In this document: in pieces, positions 26,888 to 35,294 of the stretch | Position numbering within the stretch: the first letter of the stretch is position 1 | Layout of the letters: each line of letters starts with the position of its first letter | Assembly (NCBI GenBank): GCA_938083445.1 | Contig: CALKCP010000006.1 | Location: 1 to 64,000 of the forward strand | From: an uncultured Ulvibacter sp. | Lineage (GTDB): Bacteria; Bacteroidota; Bacteroidia; Flavobacteriales; Flavobacteriaceae | Direction of reading: 5' to 3' | DNA: 64,000 nt | The notes under the pieces: model-generated | Told to the model about the DNA's origin: nothing | Database searches by the model: none | Seen by the model: only the letters and a program-made list of their open reading frames with translations | Position numbers and translations under genes: made by a program

Positions 26888-28006
26888 ATGAAAGAAGATT
26901 ACTATGATATCTTAGGCCTCTCAAAGGGTGCTTCAGCAACAGAGATTAAAAAGGCATACCGTAAGAAGGCTGTTGAACATCACCCTGATAAAAATCCGGG
27001 CGACTCGAATGCCGAGGAATCTTTTAAAAAGGCAGCAGAAGCCTATGAAGTATTAAGTGATTCAGACAAAAAAGCACGTTACGATCAATATGGCCATCAG
27101 GCGTTTGAAGGTGGCGGTGGTTTTGGCGGCGGTGGCGGCATGAATATGGATGACATCTTTAGTCAATTTGGAGATATTTTTGGCAGTGGCGGAGGTGGCG
27201 GCGGCTTTGGTGGCTTTGGAGGTGGCGGAGGACGTCGCACGGTTAAAGGAAGTAATCTTCGAATTCGGGTAAAACTGACCCTTGAAGAGATTGCAAATGG
27301 TGTTGAGAAAAAAATTAAAGTAAAGCGTAAAAAGGTAGCGCAGGGCACGACATATAATACATGTTCAACCTGTAACGGTAATGGACAGGTAACTCGGATT
27401 CAAAATACAATTTTGGGTCGTATGCAAACGGCGGCTACTTGCGGAACATGTAAGGGTAGTGGTCAAGTAGTCGATAAAAAACCAAGCAACGCAGATGTTG
27501 ATGGCATGTTAGCTACGGAAGAAACGGTATCTATAAAAATTCCTGCGGGAGTTGTTGATGGGATGCAATTAAAAGTATCTGGTAAAGGGAATGATGCGCC
27601 TGGTAATGGTATTGCTGGTGACCTTTTGGTAGCTATCGAAGAATTACCCCACGCTGGATTGCAAAGAGAGGGTGATAATTTACACTTCGATCTTTATATC
27701 AGTTTTTCAGAAGCATCTTTAGGAAGTTCAAAAGAAATTGATACCGTAACAGGAAAAGTTCGAATAAAAGTTGAATCCGGCACTCAAAGTGGAAAAATAC
27801 TTCGGTTAAGAAATAAAGGGATTCCAAGCATTAATGGTTACGGTACAGGAGATTTATTAGTGCATATTAATGTGTGGACTCCTAAGACGCTCTCGAAAGA
27901 ACAAAAAGACTTTTTTGAGAAAATGAAAGACGATGAGCATTTTCAACCAAAGCCAGAAAAGGAAGATAAATCTTTTTTTGAGAAAGTAAAAGATATGTTT
28001 TCTTAA
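26888..28006 (+). CDS. dnaJ: Chaperone DnaJ with reduced zinc-finger region
   Basis: A 372-residue Hsp40. J domain 1-70 with HPD at 32-34; Gly/Phe-rich linker about 74-118; substrate-binding beta domains to about 350; and a C-terminal VHINVWTPKTLSKEQKDFFEKM. The cysteine-rich domain has only two CxxCxGxG motifs (Cys159/162 and Cys185/188), where E. coli DnaJ has four. From memory flavobacterial DnaJ proteins share this reduced form, so it is a lineage trait and not damage. One zinc site could still be formed. It acts with DnaK and the adjacent GrpE in protein folding. Confidence 0.94.
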   Translation: MKEDYYDILGLSKGASATEIKKAYRKKAVEHHPDKNPGDSNAEESFKKAAEAYEVLSDSDKKARYDQYGHQAFEGGGGFGGGGGMNMDDIFSQFGDIFGSGGGGGGFGGFGGGGGRRTVKGSNLRIRVKLTLEEIANGVEKKIKVKRKKVAQGTTYNTCSTCNGNGQVTRIQNTILGRMQTAATCGTCKGSGQVVDKKPSNADVDGMLATEETVSIKIPAGVVDGMQLKVSGKGNDAPGNGIAGDLLVAIEELPHAGLQREGDNLHFDLYISFSEASLGSSKEIDTVTGKVRIKVESGTQSGKILRLRNKGIPSINGYGTGDLLVHINVWTPKTLSKEQKDFFEKMKDDEHFQPKPEKEDKSFFEKVKDMFS

Positions 28007-28039
28007 ACAATCTTTATTATCTTTTTTTTGGTATATTTG

Positions 28040-28077
28040 ATTACTGTCGTGTTAAAGCGGCAGTAATTTTTCTTTTT
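28040..28077 (+). terminator. Intrinsic terminator of grpE-dnaJ
   Basis: ATTACTGTCG (28040-28049) pairs with CGGCAGTAAT (28058-28067), one G-T wobble, followed by a T-rich run to 28077. Confidence 0.85.
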
Positions 28078-28091
28078 CATAGCAATTTTTT

Positions 28092-28128
28092 CCCATCCTT
28101 TAATTTATTAGAGGGTGGGTTTTATTTT
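28092..28128 (+). terminator. Second terminator-like hairpin after dnaJ
   Basis: CCCATCC (28092-28098) pairs with GGGTGGG (28113-28119), one wobble, followed by a T-rich run. It probably backs up the first terminator. Nothing else was identified between here and 28274. Confidence 0.65.
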
Positions 28129-28273
28129 TAAGAAATTTAGAATTGTGAATCAAGAGGAAACTTATAAAATGCTAACAATAGCTGTTAATCTTTTACTAAT
28201 TGAAACAAGTTAGTTCTTTAATAAAGATTGCTTCTTTCTCAAATCGATATATTTACCAAACAGAATAGTTACT

Positions 28274-29200
28274 ATGGAAAAACTCTTAGTCGCGGAACAT
28301 GTTTCCAAGTCGTTTGGTGATTACAAGGCTTTAAACAATATCTCAATTGAGGTGCCTAGAGGTAGCATATTTGGATTGCTAGGACCAAATGGCGCGGGTA
28401 AAACAACATTTATTCGTATCATTAATCAAATTACAATGCCCGATTCCGGTACCATACTTCTGGATGGTAAGCCATTGCAGCCAAACGATATTCAAAACAT
28501 TGGTTATCTACCTGAAGAAAGAGGCTTGTATAAATCAATGAAAGTTGGCGAACAAGTTCTTTATCTTGCCCAGTTGAAAGGCCTTTCAAAGCAAGAAGCT
28601 AGGGTGAGACTTAAGTATTGGTTTGATAGACTTGAAATTGGTGATTGGTGGAACAAAAAAATACAAGAGCTTTCAAAAGGGATGGCTCAAAAGATTCAAT
28701 TTGTCGTAACAGTGCTGCACCAACCTAAATTATTGATTTTTGATGAACCCTTCAGTGGTTTTGATCCAATAAATGCTACGCTGATAAAAGATGAAATTTT
28801 AAAACTCCGCGATGATGGAGCCACTGTTATTTTTTCTACCCATAGAATGGAGTCGGTTGAAGAGATGTGCGACCATATCGCTTTAATTCATAAATCCAAT
28901 AAGGTGTTAGATGGCAGGTTGATTGACATCAAAAGAGCCTATAAGTCGAACACCTTTGAAGTTGGTCTACTTACTGAAAATAAGACAGAAGTCAGTAAAA
29001 TACTTAAAGATCAGTTTGAGGTGTTTCCTACGTCTTTTAAGAGCATTAATGATGGGTTACAATATAAAATTAAAATCCCTGAAAATAGTTCGCCAAACGA
29101 TTTGGTCCAGTTTTTAATGTCAAAGGGGCAATTAAATCATTTCGCTGAGGTGATTCCATCCGCAAATGATATTTTTATTGAGACTGTGCAAAAAAATTAA
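28274..29200 (+). CDS. ABC transporter ATP-binding protein (NatA-like)
   Basis: A 308-residue ATPase. Walker A GPNGAGKTT (about 37-45), Q-loop region, signature LSKGMAQKIQF (variant of LSGGQ), and Walker B LLIFDEPFSGFDP are all present, then a C-terminal DUF4162-like extension (about 225-305) seen in NatA/CcmA-type exporters. It lies 10 bases before the permease gene, so the two subunits form one exporter. Substrates of this class include Na+, lipids and antibiotics; nothing here decides among them. Confidence 0.92.
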   Translation: MEKLLVAEHVSKSFGDYKALNNISIEVPRGSIFGLLGPNGAGKTTFIRIINQITMPDSGTILLDGKPLQPNDIQNIGYLPEERGLYKSMKVGEQVLYLAQLKGLSKQEARVRLKYWFDRLEIGDWWNKKIQELSKGMAQKIQFVVTVLHQPKLLIFDEPFSGFDPINATLIKDEILKLRDDGATVIFSTHRMESVEEMCDHIALIHKSNKVLDGRLIDIKRAYKSNTFEVGLLTENKTEVSKILKDQFEVFPTSFKSINDGLQYKIKIPENSSPNDLVQFLMSKGQLNHFAEVIPSANDIFIETVQKN

Positions 29201-29209
29201 TAGAATAAA

Positions 29210-30520
29210 ATGAATCATCTTCGACTAATCATACATAGAGAATATATTACTAAGGTTCGCAATAAGTCATTTATTATTATGACCTTTTTAAGCCCGCTTA
29301 TTATGGTGGGTATCTTTACTTTGGTTGCCTACCTATCTCAATTAAATAATGATAGTATTCGCACAATATCGGTACTTGATGACAGTGGTTTGTTTGCTAA
29401 CGAGTTCGAAAATACCGAAACCTTAAAATTTAATATTCTCCAAGATTTTGACCTTTCAGAGGCGAAAAAAATCAGTGAATTATCTGAAGACTATGGTCTT
29501 CTTTTTATTCCGAAGGTTGAAAAAATAGAAGATATTTCAAATGCTGTTGCTTTTTACTCAGAAGATTCAGCCTCGCTGCAGCAGATCGATGCTATTGAAG
29601 ATGTGATTGCTGAAAAAGCGAATGCACTGAGGTTAAAGGAAGCTGGAATCGATGCCGAAGGTATTAAGAAACTTAGAATTAGGGTTCGTGCCAAACAAGA
29701 AACCTACCAAGGTCAAGAGACCTCAAAATTAGGATCTATCTTAAAATTAGGCTTTGGCGGGGCTGCAGGTTATTTGTTGTTTATGTTTATTATTATTTAT
29801 GGCAATATGATAATGCGGTCTGTGATCGAGGAGAAAACAAGTAGAATAATAGAAGTTATTATTTCTTCAGTGAAGCCCATCCAGCTCTTATTAGGTAAAA
29901 TTATAGGAACTACTTTGGCTGGAATCACGCAGTTTAGTGCCTGGGTTATCCTCATGGGAGTTTTTAGCCTTATTATTAGTACTATATTTGGTATAGAGCC
30001 TTCCGAGATGCAATCACCCCAAGAAGAGTTGATACGTCAGAATTTGGATGGTGGGACACAGCAAATTATTCAAGACTTGATATTAGAGATTCACAACCTA
30101 CCTATAGCCAATTTAGTGATTATGTTTCTTATGTTTTTTATTGGAGGGTATTTGCTATATGCATCCCTTTATGCTGCAATAGGAGCCGCTGTAGATAGTG
30201 AAACGGATACGCAGCAGTTTATGCTTCCAATACTTATGCCGTTAATCCTGGCTATTTATGTTGGATTTTTCACTGTAATTGAAAATCCGCATGGGACGGT
30301 TTCTCAAGTGTTTTCATACATCCCTTTTACCTCACCTGTTGTTATGCTGATGAGAATTCCCTTTGGTGTTCCTCTTTGGCAACAATTGCTTTCATTAACG
30401 ATATTATTTACTACATTTATAGGGACCGTATGGTCTGCTGCAAAAATTTATAGGGTAGGTATTTTGATGTATGGAAAAAAGGCAAGTTATAAGGAGATAT
30501 TTAAGTGGCTTAAATATTAA
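29210..30520 (+). CDS. ABC-2 family transporter permease (NatB-like)
   Basis: A 436-residue membrane subunit. One N-terminal helix (about 20-42) is followed by a large extracytoplasmic domain (about 45-175) and a block of five or six helices (about 180-415), including VIEEKTSRIIEVIISSVKPIQLLLGKI, the typical coupling-helix motif of ABC-2/NatB permeases. It pairs with the preceding ATPase and is followed after six bases by an MscS channel, suggesting a three-gene operon. Substrate unknown. Confidence 0.9.
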   Translation: MNHLRLIIHREYITKVRNKSFIIMTFLSPLIMVGIFTLVAYLSQLNNDSIRTISVLDDSGLFANEFENTETLKFNILQDFDLSEAKKISELSEDYGLLFIPKVEKIEDISNAVAFYSEDSASLQQIDAIEDVIAEKANALRLKEAGIDAEGIKKLRIRVRAKQETYQGQETSKLGSILKLGFGGAAGYLLFMFIIIYGNMIMRSVIEEKTSRIIEVIISSVKPIQLLLGKIIGTTLAGITQFSAWVILMGVFSLIISTIFGIEPSEMQSPQEELIRQNLDGGTQQIIQDLILEIHNLPIANLVIMFLMFFIGGYLLYASLYAAIGAAVDSETDTQQFMLPILMPLILAIYVGFFTVIENPHGTVSQVFSYIPFTSPVVMLMRIPFGVPLWQQLLSLTILFTTFIGTVWSAAKIYRVGILMYGKKASYKEIFKWLKY

Positions 30521-30526
30521 AAATAT

Positions 30527-31423
30527 ATGCAAGAAGATGTAACTGATAATATAAAGAAAGTTGTTAATGAGAACATTTGGGGCTCGATAAAAGAGTTTCT
30601 AAATTTTGGTTTTCATTTTGGTGATGGAGCGCATCAGGTAAAAATTTCAATTGGCTTGCTTCTGGTTGTCATGGCCTCTTTTATTATTGCAAGTTTCATT
30701 CTTAAATGGGCGAGAAAAATTTCTACTCGCAATATGGACGAGGCGGATCAGTTAAAATTTTTGAGCGTTTTTAAGTTTATTAAATACATCACCTATATCG
30801 TGGTTCTCTTTTCGATGCTTAGTGTGGTCGGTATTAATGTTACACCATTCATAGCCGCATCGGCAGCTCTTCTAGTAGGTGTGGGTCTTGCCTTGCAGGA
30901 ACTCTTTCAAGATATTATTGGGGGGCTGCTAATCATGGTCGATAAATCGCTGTTAGTTGGAGATATTATTGAAGTACAAGGAAAGGTGGGACGCGTATTA
31001 GATATTAAGCTGCGCACAACACGTGCCATTACAAGGGATGATAAAATAATTATTATTCCGAATCACTTATTTATATCAGAGACTATTTTCAACTATACGC
31101 AGAACCATAAAACGACACGAGAGTCAATAAAAGTAGGGGTTGCTTATGGGAGTGATACTGAAATGGTGAAAGGTCTTTTGCTGAAGAGCGTTGCGGATCA
31201 AGAAGAAATATTAAAATCCCCAAATCCCTTTGTTTTATTTGAAGATTTTGGCGACTCCGCGCTTATTTTTAGTATTAACTTTTATTTAAATGATAGCTTT
31301 ATTGCTCCAAAAATAAAAAGTGACCTGCGATTTAGGGTTGACGGCTTGTTTAGGGAAAATAACATTTTAATTCCTTTTCCGCAGCGAGATGTCCATGTCT
31401 ATCAAAACCCATTAAAACCATAG
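30527..31423 (+). CDS. MscS-family mechanosensitive ion channel
   Basis: A 298-residue small-conductance channel homologue. Three membrane segments lie at about 38-60, 80-100 and 103-135. The pore helix AASAALLVGVGLALQELFQDIIGG has the Ala/Gly pattern of MscS TM3. A cytoplasmic beta/alpha vestibule follows (IEVQGKVGRVLDIKLRTTRAITRDDKIIIIPNHLF), with PQRDVHVY near the end. The family opens under membrane tension to relieve hypo-osmotic shock. It is close-spaced with the ABC exporter. Confidence 0.92.
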   Translation: MQEDVTDNIKKVVNENIWGSIKEFLNFGFHFGDGAHQVKISIGLLLVVMASFIIASFILKWARKISTRNMDEADQLKFLSVFKFIKYITYIVVLFSMLSVVGINVTPFIAASAALLVGVGLALQELFQDIIGGLLIMVDKSLLVGDIIEVQGKVGRVLDIKLRTTRAITRDDKIIIIPNHLFISETIFNYTQNHKTTRESIKVGVAYGSDTEMVKGLLLKSVADQEEILKSPNPFVLFEDFGDSALIFSINFYLNDSFIAPKIKSDLRFRVDGLFRENNILIPFPQRDVHVYQNPLKP

Positions 31424-31587
31424 CCTTATTTTAAACACCATTTTTCTGCCATGGTTAGCGAGGTTGGGAATCGTTATTGTTACTGTGAAAAGAGCTTGAA
31501 GGTTGCCGATCTAAGCAACCGATATGTGTCTAATGATGAAAATACTTTTTATCTTAGGAGCGGAATAAAATTCAAAATTTATCGAGA

Positions 31588-32751
31588 ATGCCCAAAATAT
31601 TAATAATTGAAGATGAAGCTGCGATTCGCAGAGTACTTATAAAAATACTCACCGAAGAAAACGAGGCCTATGAGGTAAAAGAAGCTGAAGATGGTCTGCA
31701 AGGGATCAACCTTATTAAAAAAGAAGACTTCGATTTGGTTTTATGTGACATCAAAATGCCTAAGATGGATGGTGTTGAAGTTCTAGCAGCCGTTAAGAAA
31801 ATAAAACCTGAAATTCCTATGGTCATGATTTCTGGTCATGGAGATTTGGATACAGCTGTGAATACAATGCGACTTGGCGCCTTCGATTACATATCGAAGC
31901 CTCCTGACCTTAATCGATTGTTAAATACGGTCCGTATCGCTTTAGATAGAAAAGAACTTGTTATAGAAAACGCACTTTTGAAGAAAAAAGTGAGTAAGAA
32001 TTACGAAATGGTAGGGGCTTCCGAGGCTATTAGTCAGGTAAAGGAAATGATTGAAAAAGTAGCTCCTACTGAAGCTCGCGTCTTTATTACGGGTCCTAAC
32101 GGTACAGGAAAAGAATTAGTAGCCCATTGGATTCATCAAAAAAGCGAACGTTCAAAAGGCCCTATGATTGAAGTAAACTGTGCTGCAATTCCTAGTGAAC
32201 TAATTGAAAGTGAGTTGTTCGGTCATGTAAAAGGTGCCTTTACCTCAGCAATTAAAGAAAGAGCAGGAAAGTTTGAAGCTGCAAATGCGGGTACAATATT
32301 TTTGGATGAAATTGGAGACATGAGTCTATCTGCACAGGCAAAAGTTTTAAGGGCATTGCAAGAGAACAAAGTACAAAGAGTGGGTAGCGATAAAGATATT
32401 AAGGTAGATGTTCGTGTTATTGCAGCAACCAATAAAGACCTTAAAAAAGAAATTTCAGAAGGAAATTTTAGAGAAGATTTGTATCATCGTCTTGCGGTAA
32501 TTTTAATTAATGTTCCAGCTCTAAATGAAAGAAGGGATGATATTCCACTTTTAATTACATATTTCGCCAAAAAAATAGCAGAAGAACACGGAACGTCTCA
32601 GAAGAGTTTTACTAGTAAGGCAATTAAGTTGTTGCAGGAATACGATTGGACGGGGAACATTCGTGAGCTGCGAAATGTTATAGAGCGACTCATAATTCTT
32701 GGTGGGTCGGAAGTAAGTGAGAAAGATGTAAAATTATTTGCAAGTAAATAA
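31588..32751 (+). CDS. Sigma-54-dependent response regulator lacking a C-terminal HTH domain
   Basis: A 387-residue NtrC-family protein. The receiver domain (1-115) has the phosphoacceptor Asp54 with acidic residues at 9-10. The AAA+ sigma-54 interaction domain (about 140-370) has Walker A GPNGTGKE, GAFTSA at 216-221 (canonically GAFTGA), Walker B FLDEIGD, and the arginine motif GNIRELRNVIERL. The protein ends about 15 residues later, so the Fis-type DNA-binding domain is absent. Such truncated activators can act from solution without an enhancer. No partner histidine kinase is adjacent. Confidence 0.88.
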   Translation: MPKILIIEDEAAIRRVLIKILTEENEAYEVKEAEDGLQGINLIKKEDFDLVLCDIKMPKMDGVEVLAAVKKIKPEIPMVMISGHGDLDTAVNTMRLGAFDYISKPPDLNRLLNTVRIALDRKELVIENALLKKKVSKNYEMVGASEAISQVKEMIEKVAPTEARVFITGPNGTGKELVAHWIHQKSERSKGPMIEVNCAAIPSELIESELFGHVKGAFTSAIKERAGKFEAANAGTIFLDEIGDMSLSAQAKVLRALQENKVQRVGSDKDIKVDVRVIAATNKDLKKEISEGNFREDLYHRLAVILINVPALNERRDDIPLLITYFAKKIAEEHGTSQKSFTSKAIKLLQEYDWTGNIRELRNVIERLIILGGSEVSEKDVKLFASK

Positions 32752-32782
32752 GAAGGTATATTTTGAGTTAATTCTTAAGGAA

Positions 32783-33661
32783 ATGATTGGTATTAAAATC
32801 GAAGATTATAAGGTTTCAAGGGATATTGAGATTTCCGAAGTAAAAACATATGAAGGTTTTGATGCGTCTAAAGATCATCTAGAAAAATCACTTGAAATAA
32901 CGCGTGTTGAACTAGGCAGGTTGCAGGATACACTCTATGCCCACGGGAAATACGCCGTTTTGATTTGTCTGCAGGGAATGGATGCGGCAGGCAAGGATAG
33001 TTTAATAAGAGAAGTTTTTAAGGATTTTAATGTACGCGGGGTAGAGGTGCATAGTTTTAAAGCACCCACTAATTTAGAGCACAAGCATGATTACTTATGG
33101 CGGCATTATATAGCGCTTCCGGCACGTGGTAAGTTTGGTGTGTTTAATCGAACTCATTATGAGAATGTCTTAGTAACAAGAGTCCACCCCAACTACCTAA
33201 TGAGTGAGTTATTACCCGATCTGGATAGTACTGAGGATGTCAATGAGGCATTTTGGGAGAAAAGGTTTGAACAAATAAACGCGTTTGAAAAAACCATTGC
33301 AGAGAATGGAACTATCATTTTTAAATTCTTCCTATCCCTATCAAAGGATGAGCAAAAAAAGAGGCAGTTACGACGATTAAACAAACCAAATAAGAATTGG
33401 AAGTTCTCACCAGGTGATTTAGATGAGCGGGACCTCTGGGACGATTATATGCGCTGTTATGAAGATGCCATAAATAAGACATCAAAGCCTCACGCTCCTT
33501 GGTACATAATACCTTCAGATGTGAAGCCTGCAGCACGCTTGATCGTTGCTTCCATTCTGCTACAAGAGTTAAAGAAATATAAGGATATTAAAGAACCCGA
33601 ACTAGAACCAAAGATTAAAGCTCAAATTGAAGATTTTAAAAAACGCCTGGAGAACGATTAA
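32783..33661 (+). CDS. Polyphosphate kinase 2 (PPK2) family protein
   Basis: A 292-residue P-loop enzyme that phosphorylates nucleotides with polyphosphate. Walker A is GMDAAGKDS (65-73). The lid segment SFKAPTNLEHKHDYLWR and FGVFNRTHYENVLVTRVHP (Walker B region) match the PPK2 core, and the C-terminus carries HAPWYIIPSDVKPAARLIVASILLQEL. ATG 32783 is chosen; an earlier TTG at 32738 lies inside the preceding gene. Whether it makes NDPs, NTPs, or both cannot be told without subclass comparison. Confidence 0.92.
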   Translation: MIGIKIEDYKVSRDIEISEVKTYEGFDASKDHLEKSLEITRVELGRLQDTLYAHGKYAVLICLQGMDAAGKDSLIREVFKDFNVRGVEVHSFKAPTNLEHKHDYLWRHYIALPARGKFGVFNRTHYENVLVTRVHPNYLMSELLPDLDSTEDVNEAFWEKRFEQINAFEKTIAENGTIIFKFFLSLSKDEQKKRQLRRLNKPNKNWKFSPGDLDERDLWDDYMRCYEDAINKTSKPHAPWYIIPSDVKPAARLIVASILLQELKKYKDIKEPELEPKIKAQIEDFKKRLEND

Positions 33662-33703
33662 TTCGCCAGGAATATAGTCACATAAACCGCAATCTGCCTC
33701 ACT

Positions 33704-35098
33704 ATGAAAAAAAATACGATCATTCTATTGTTTCTCCTTTTTGCTTTGCAAGGATATTCACAACAGGTTAATTCACAGGATTCTCTCACCATTCGCAGTA
33801 TCTATGATATGGCATTACTGAATGGTAAAAGCTACGATTGGCTCGATTATCTTTCTAATAATATTGGCGGTAGGCTTTCAGGAACTCTAAATGCGGCAAT
33901 GGCCGTTCAATATACCAAGGAGGAATTAGATAAACTAGGCTTGGATAAGGTGTGGCTTCAGCCGGTATTGGTGCCAAAATGGACAAGAGGTTTCCCTGAA
34001 TACGCTTACCTTGAGACGGGACCAGGAAAGACGATTCGAACCGATGTTTGCGCCTTAGGAGGTTCTGTGTCTACATCAGAAATAGGATTAAAAGCAGGGG
34101 TAATAGAAGTGCAGGGAATTGAAGATTTGGCCCGATATGGGAGGGAACAAATAGAAGGAAAAATTGTTTTTTACAATCGGCCCATGCAGGCAGACCTTAT
34201 TCAAACATTTGAAGCATATGGAGGCTGCGTTGACCAGCGTTATGCAGGAGCAATGGAAGCCGCAAAGTACGGTGCAGTAGGTGTTGTTGTGCGTTCTATG
34301 AATTTGCGTTTGGATGATTTCCCTCACACAGGCACCATGACCTACGGTGACACACCAGTAAATGAAAGAATTCCAGCCTGCGCTATAAGTACGCGTGGTG
34401 CGAACGTATTGAGCAGTACGCTAAAGCTTTTACCAAGTCTTCAATTTTATTTTAAGCAAAGTTGTACAAATTATGATGATGTTTTGTCTCATAATGTTAT
34501 CGGTGAAATCACAGGAAGTAAGTATCCTAATAAATACATGATTGTGGGAGGACATTTAGATTCTTGGGATTTAGGCGATGGATCGCATGATGACGGTGCG
34601 GGCTGTGTTCAGTCTATGGAGGTACTTCGCTTATTTAAAGAAATGAACTACAAGCCAAAGCATAGCATTCGAGTCGTTTTGTTTATGAATGAGGAAAATG
34701 GCTTGCGAGGGGCTACTAAATATGCTGCGGAAGCAAAAAGAAAAGGCGAGAAACATGTATTTGCCCTAGAAAGCGATGCCGGTGGCTTTACCCCTAGAGG
34801 CTTTTCTTTCGATTGTGATGATTTAAATTTCGAATTGGTTCAGGGCTGGGAAGCACTTTTTAAGCCGTATTTAATTCATTTTTTTGAAAGAGGCGGCAGT
34901 GGAGCCGACATTGGGCCTTTAAAAAAACCAGGGATGGTTCTTGCTGGTCTTCGTCCAGATTCTCAGCGTTATTTCGATTACCATCATGCCGCCAACGATA
35001 CTTTTGATGCTGTGAATAAGCGCGAGTTAGAATTGGGTGGGGCAACGATGGCAAGTTTGATATACTTGTTTGACACCTATGGTGTCCTTTCAAACTAA
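33704..35098 (+). CDS. Secreted M28 family zinc aminopeptidase/carboxypeptidase Q-like
   Basis: A 464-residue exported peptidase. A signal peptide (1-19, cleaved near GYSQ) precedes a protease-associated insert (about 115-235) and the M28 catalytic domain. Zinc-site motifs: GGHLDSWD with His284 and Asp286, DDGAG about 296-300, MNEENGLRG with the catalytic and ligand Glu, ESDAGG, and DYHHAANDTFD with the last His. The order matches two-zinc M28 enzymes. It probably degrades peptides in the periplasm. It follows PPK2 by 42 bases but is functionally separate. Confidence 0.9.
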   Translation: MKKNTIILLFLLFALQGYSQQVNSQDSLTIRSIYDMALLNGKSYDWLDYLSNNIGGRLSGTLNAAMAVQYTKEELDKLGLDKVWLQPVLVPKWTRGFPEYAYLETGPGKTIRTDVCALGGSVSTSEIGLKAGVIEVQGIEDLARYGREQIEGKIVFYNRPMQADLIQTFEAYGGCVDQRYAGAMEAAKYGAVGVVVRSMNLRLDDFPHTGTMTYGDTPVNERIPACAISTRGANVLSSTLKLLPSLQFYFKQSCTNYDDVLSHNVIGEITGSKYPNKYMIVGGHLDSWDLGDGSHDDGAGCVQSMEVLRLFKEMNYKPKHSIRVVLFMNEENGLRGATKYAAEAKRKGEKHVFALESDAGGFTPRGFSFDCDDLNFELVQGWEALFKPYLIHFFERGGSGADIGPLKKPGMVLAGLRPDSQRYFDYHHAANDTFDAVNKRELELGGATMASLIYLFDTYGVLSN

Positions 35099-35215
35099 AT
35101 CAATACCAAATTAAAAAGCAGCCTTGGGAATAATGTTTTTTTAGAATTTCTGCTAAGTGTTGTGTGATTTTTACTTCAGAAACAAGACGCTGGCTTATTG
35201 TCTTCATAGGTAAAC

Positions 35216-35225
35216 TATTATCGGG
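35216..35225 (+). repeat. Intergenic decamer TATTATCGGG, copy A
   Basis: First of three same-strand intergenic copies of TATTATCGGG. Here it is followed by GGTTACCGA, giving a partial inverted repeat. It lies 15 bases before the -33 element of the AraC-type gene. Confidence 0.5.
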
Positions 35226-35239
35226 GGTTACCGAAATCC

Positions 35240-35269
35240 TTGATTATTAGCAAACATATTGTATCTTTC
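35240..35269 (+). promoter_or_regulatory. Probable promoter of the AraC-type regulator
   Basis: TTG (35240-35242), 19 bases, TATCTTTC (35262-35269), one mismatch from consensus, 25 bases before the ATG at 35295. Confidence 0.45.
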
Positions 35270-35294
35270 AACTACTCAATTAAAGTAGGTGTAA

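Noticed and set aside
27163-27348. Antisense frame with a run of prolines
   Set aside because: It is the complement of the Gly/Phe-rich linker of DnaJ, so the proline run is a shadow.
31451-31603. 50-codon frame overlapping the start of the sigma-54 activator gene
   Set aside because: It ends inside the next gene in another frame, has no promoter or recognisable homology, and could easily occur by chance.
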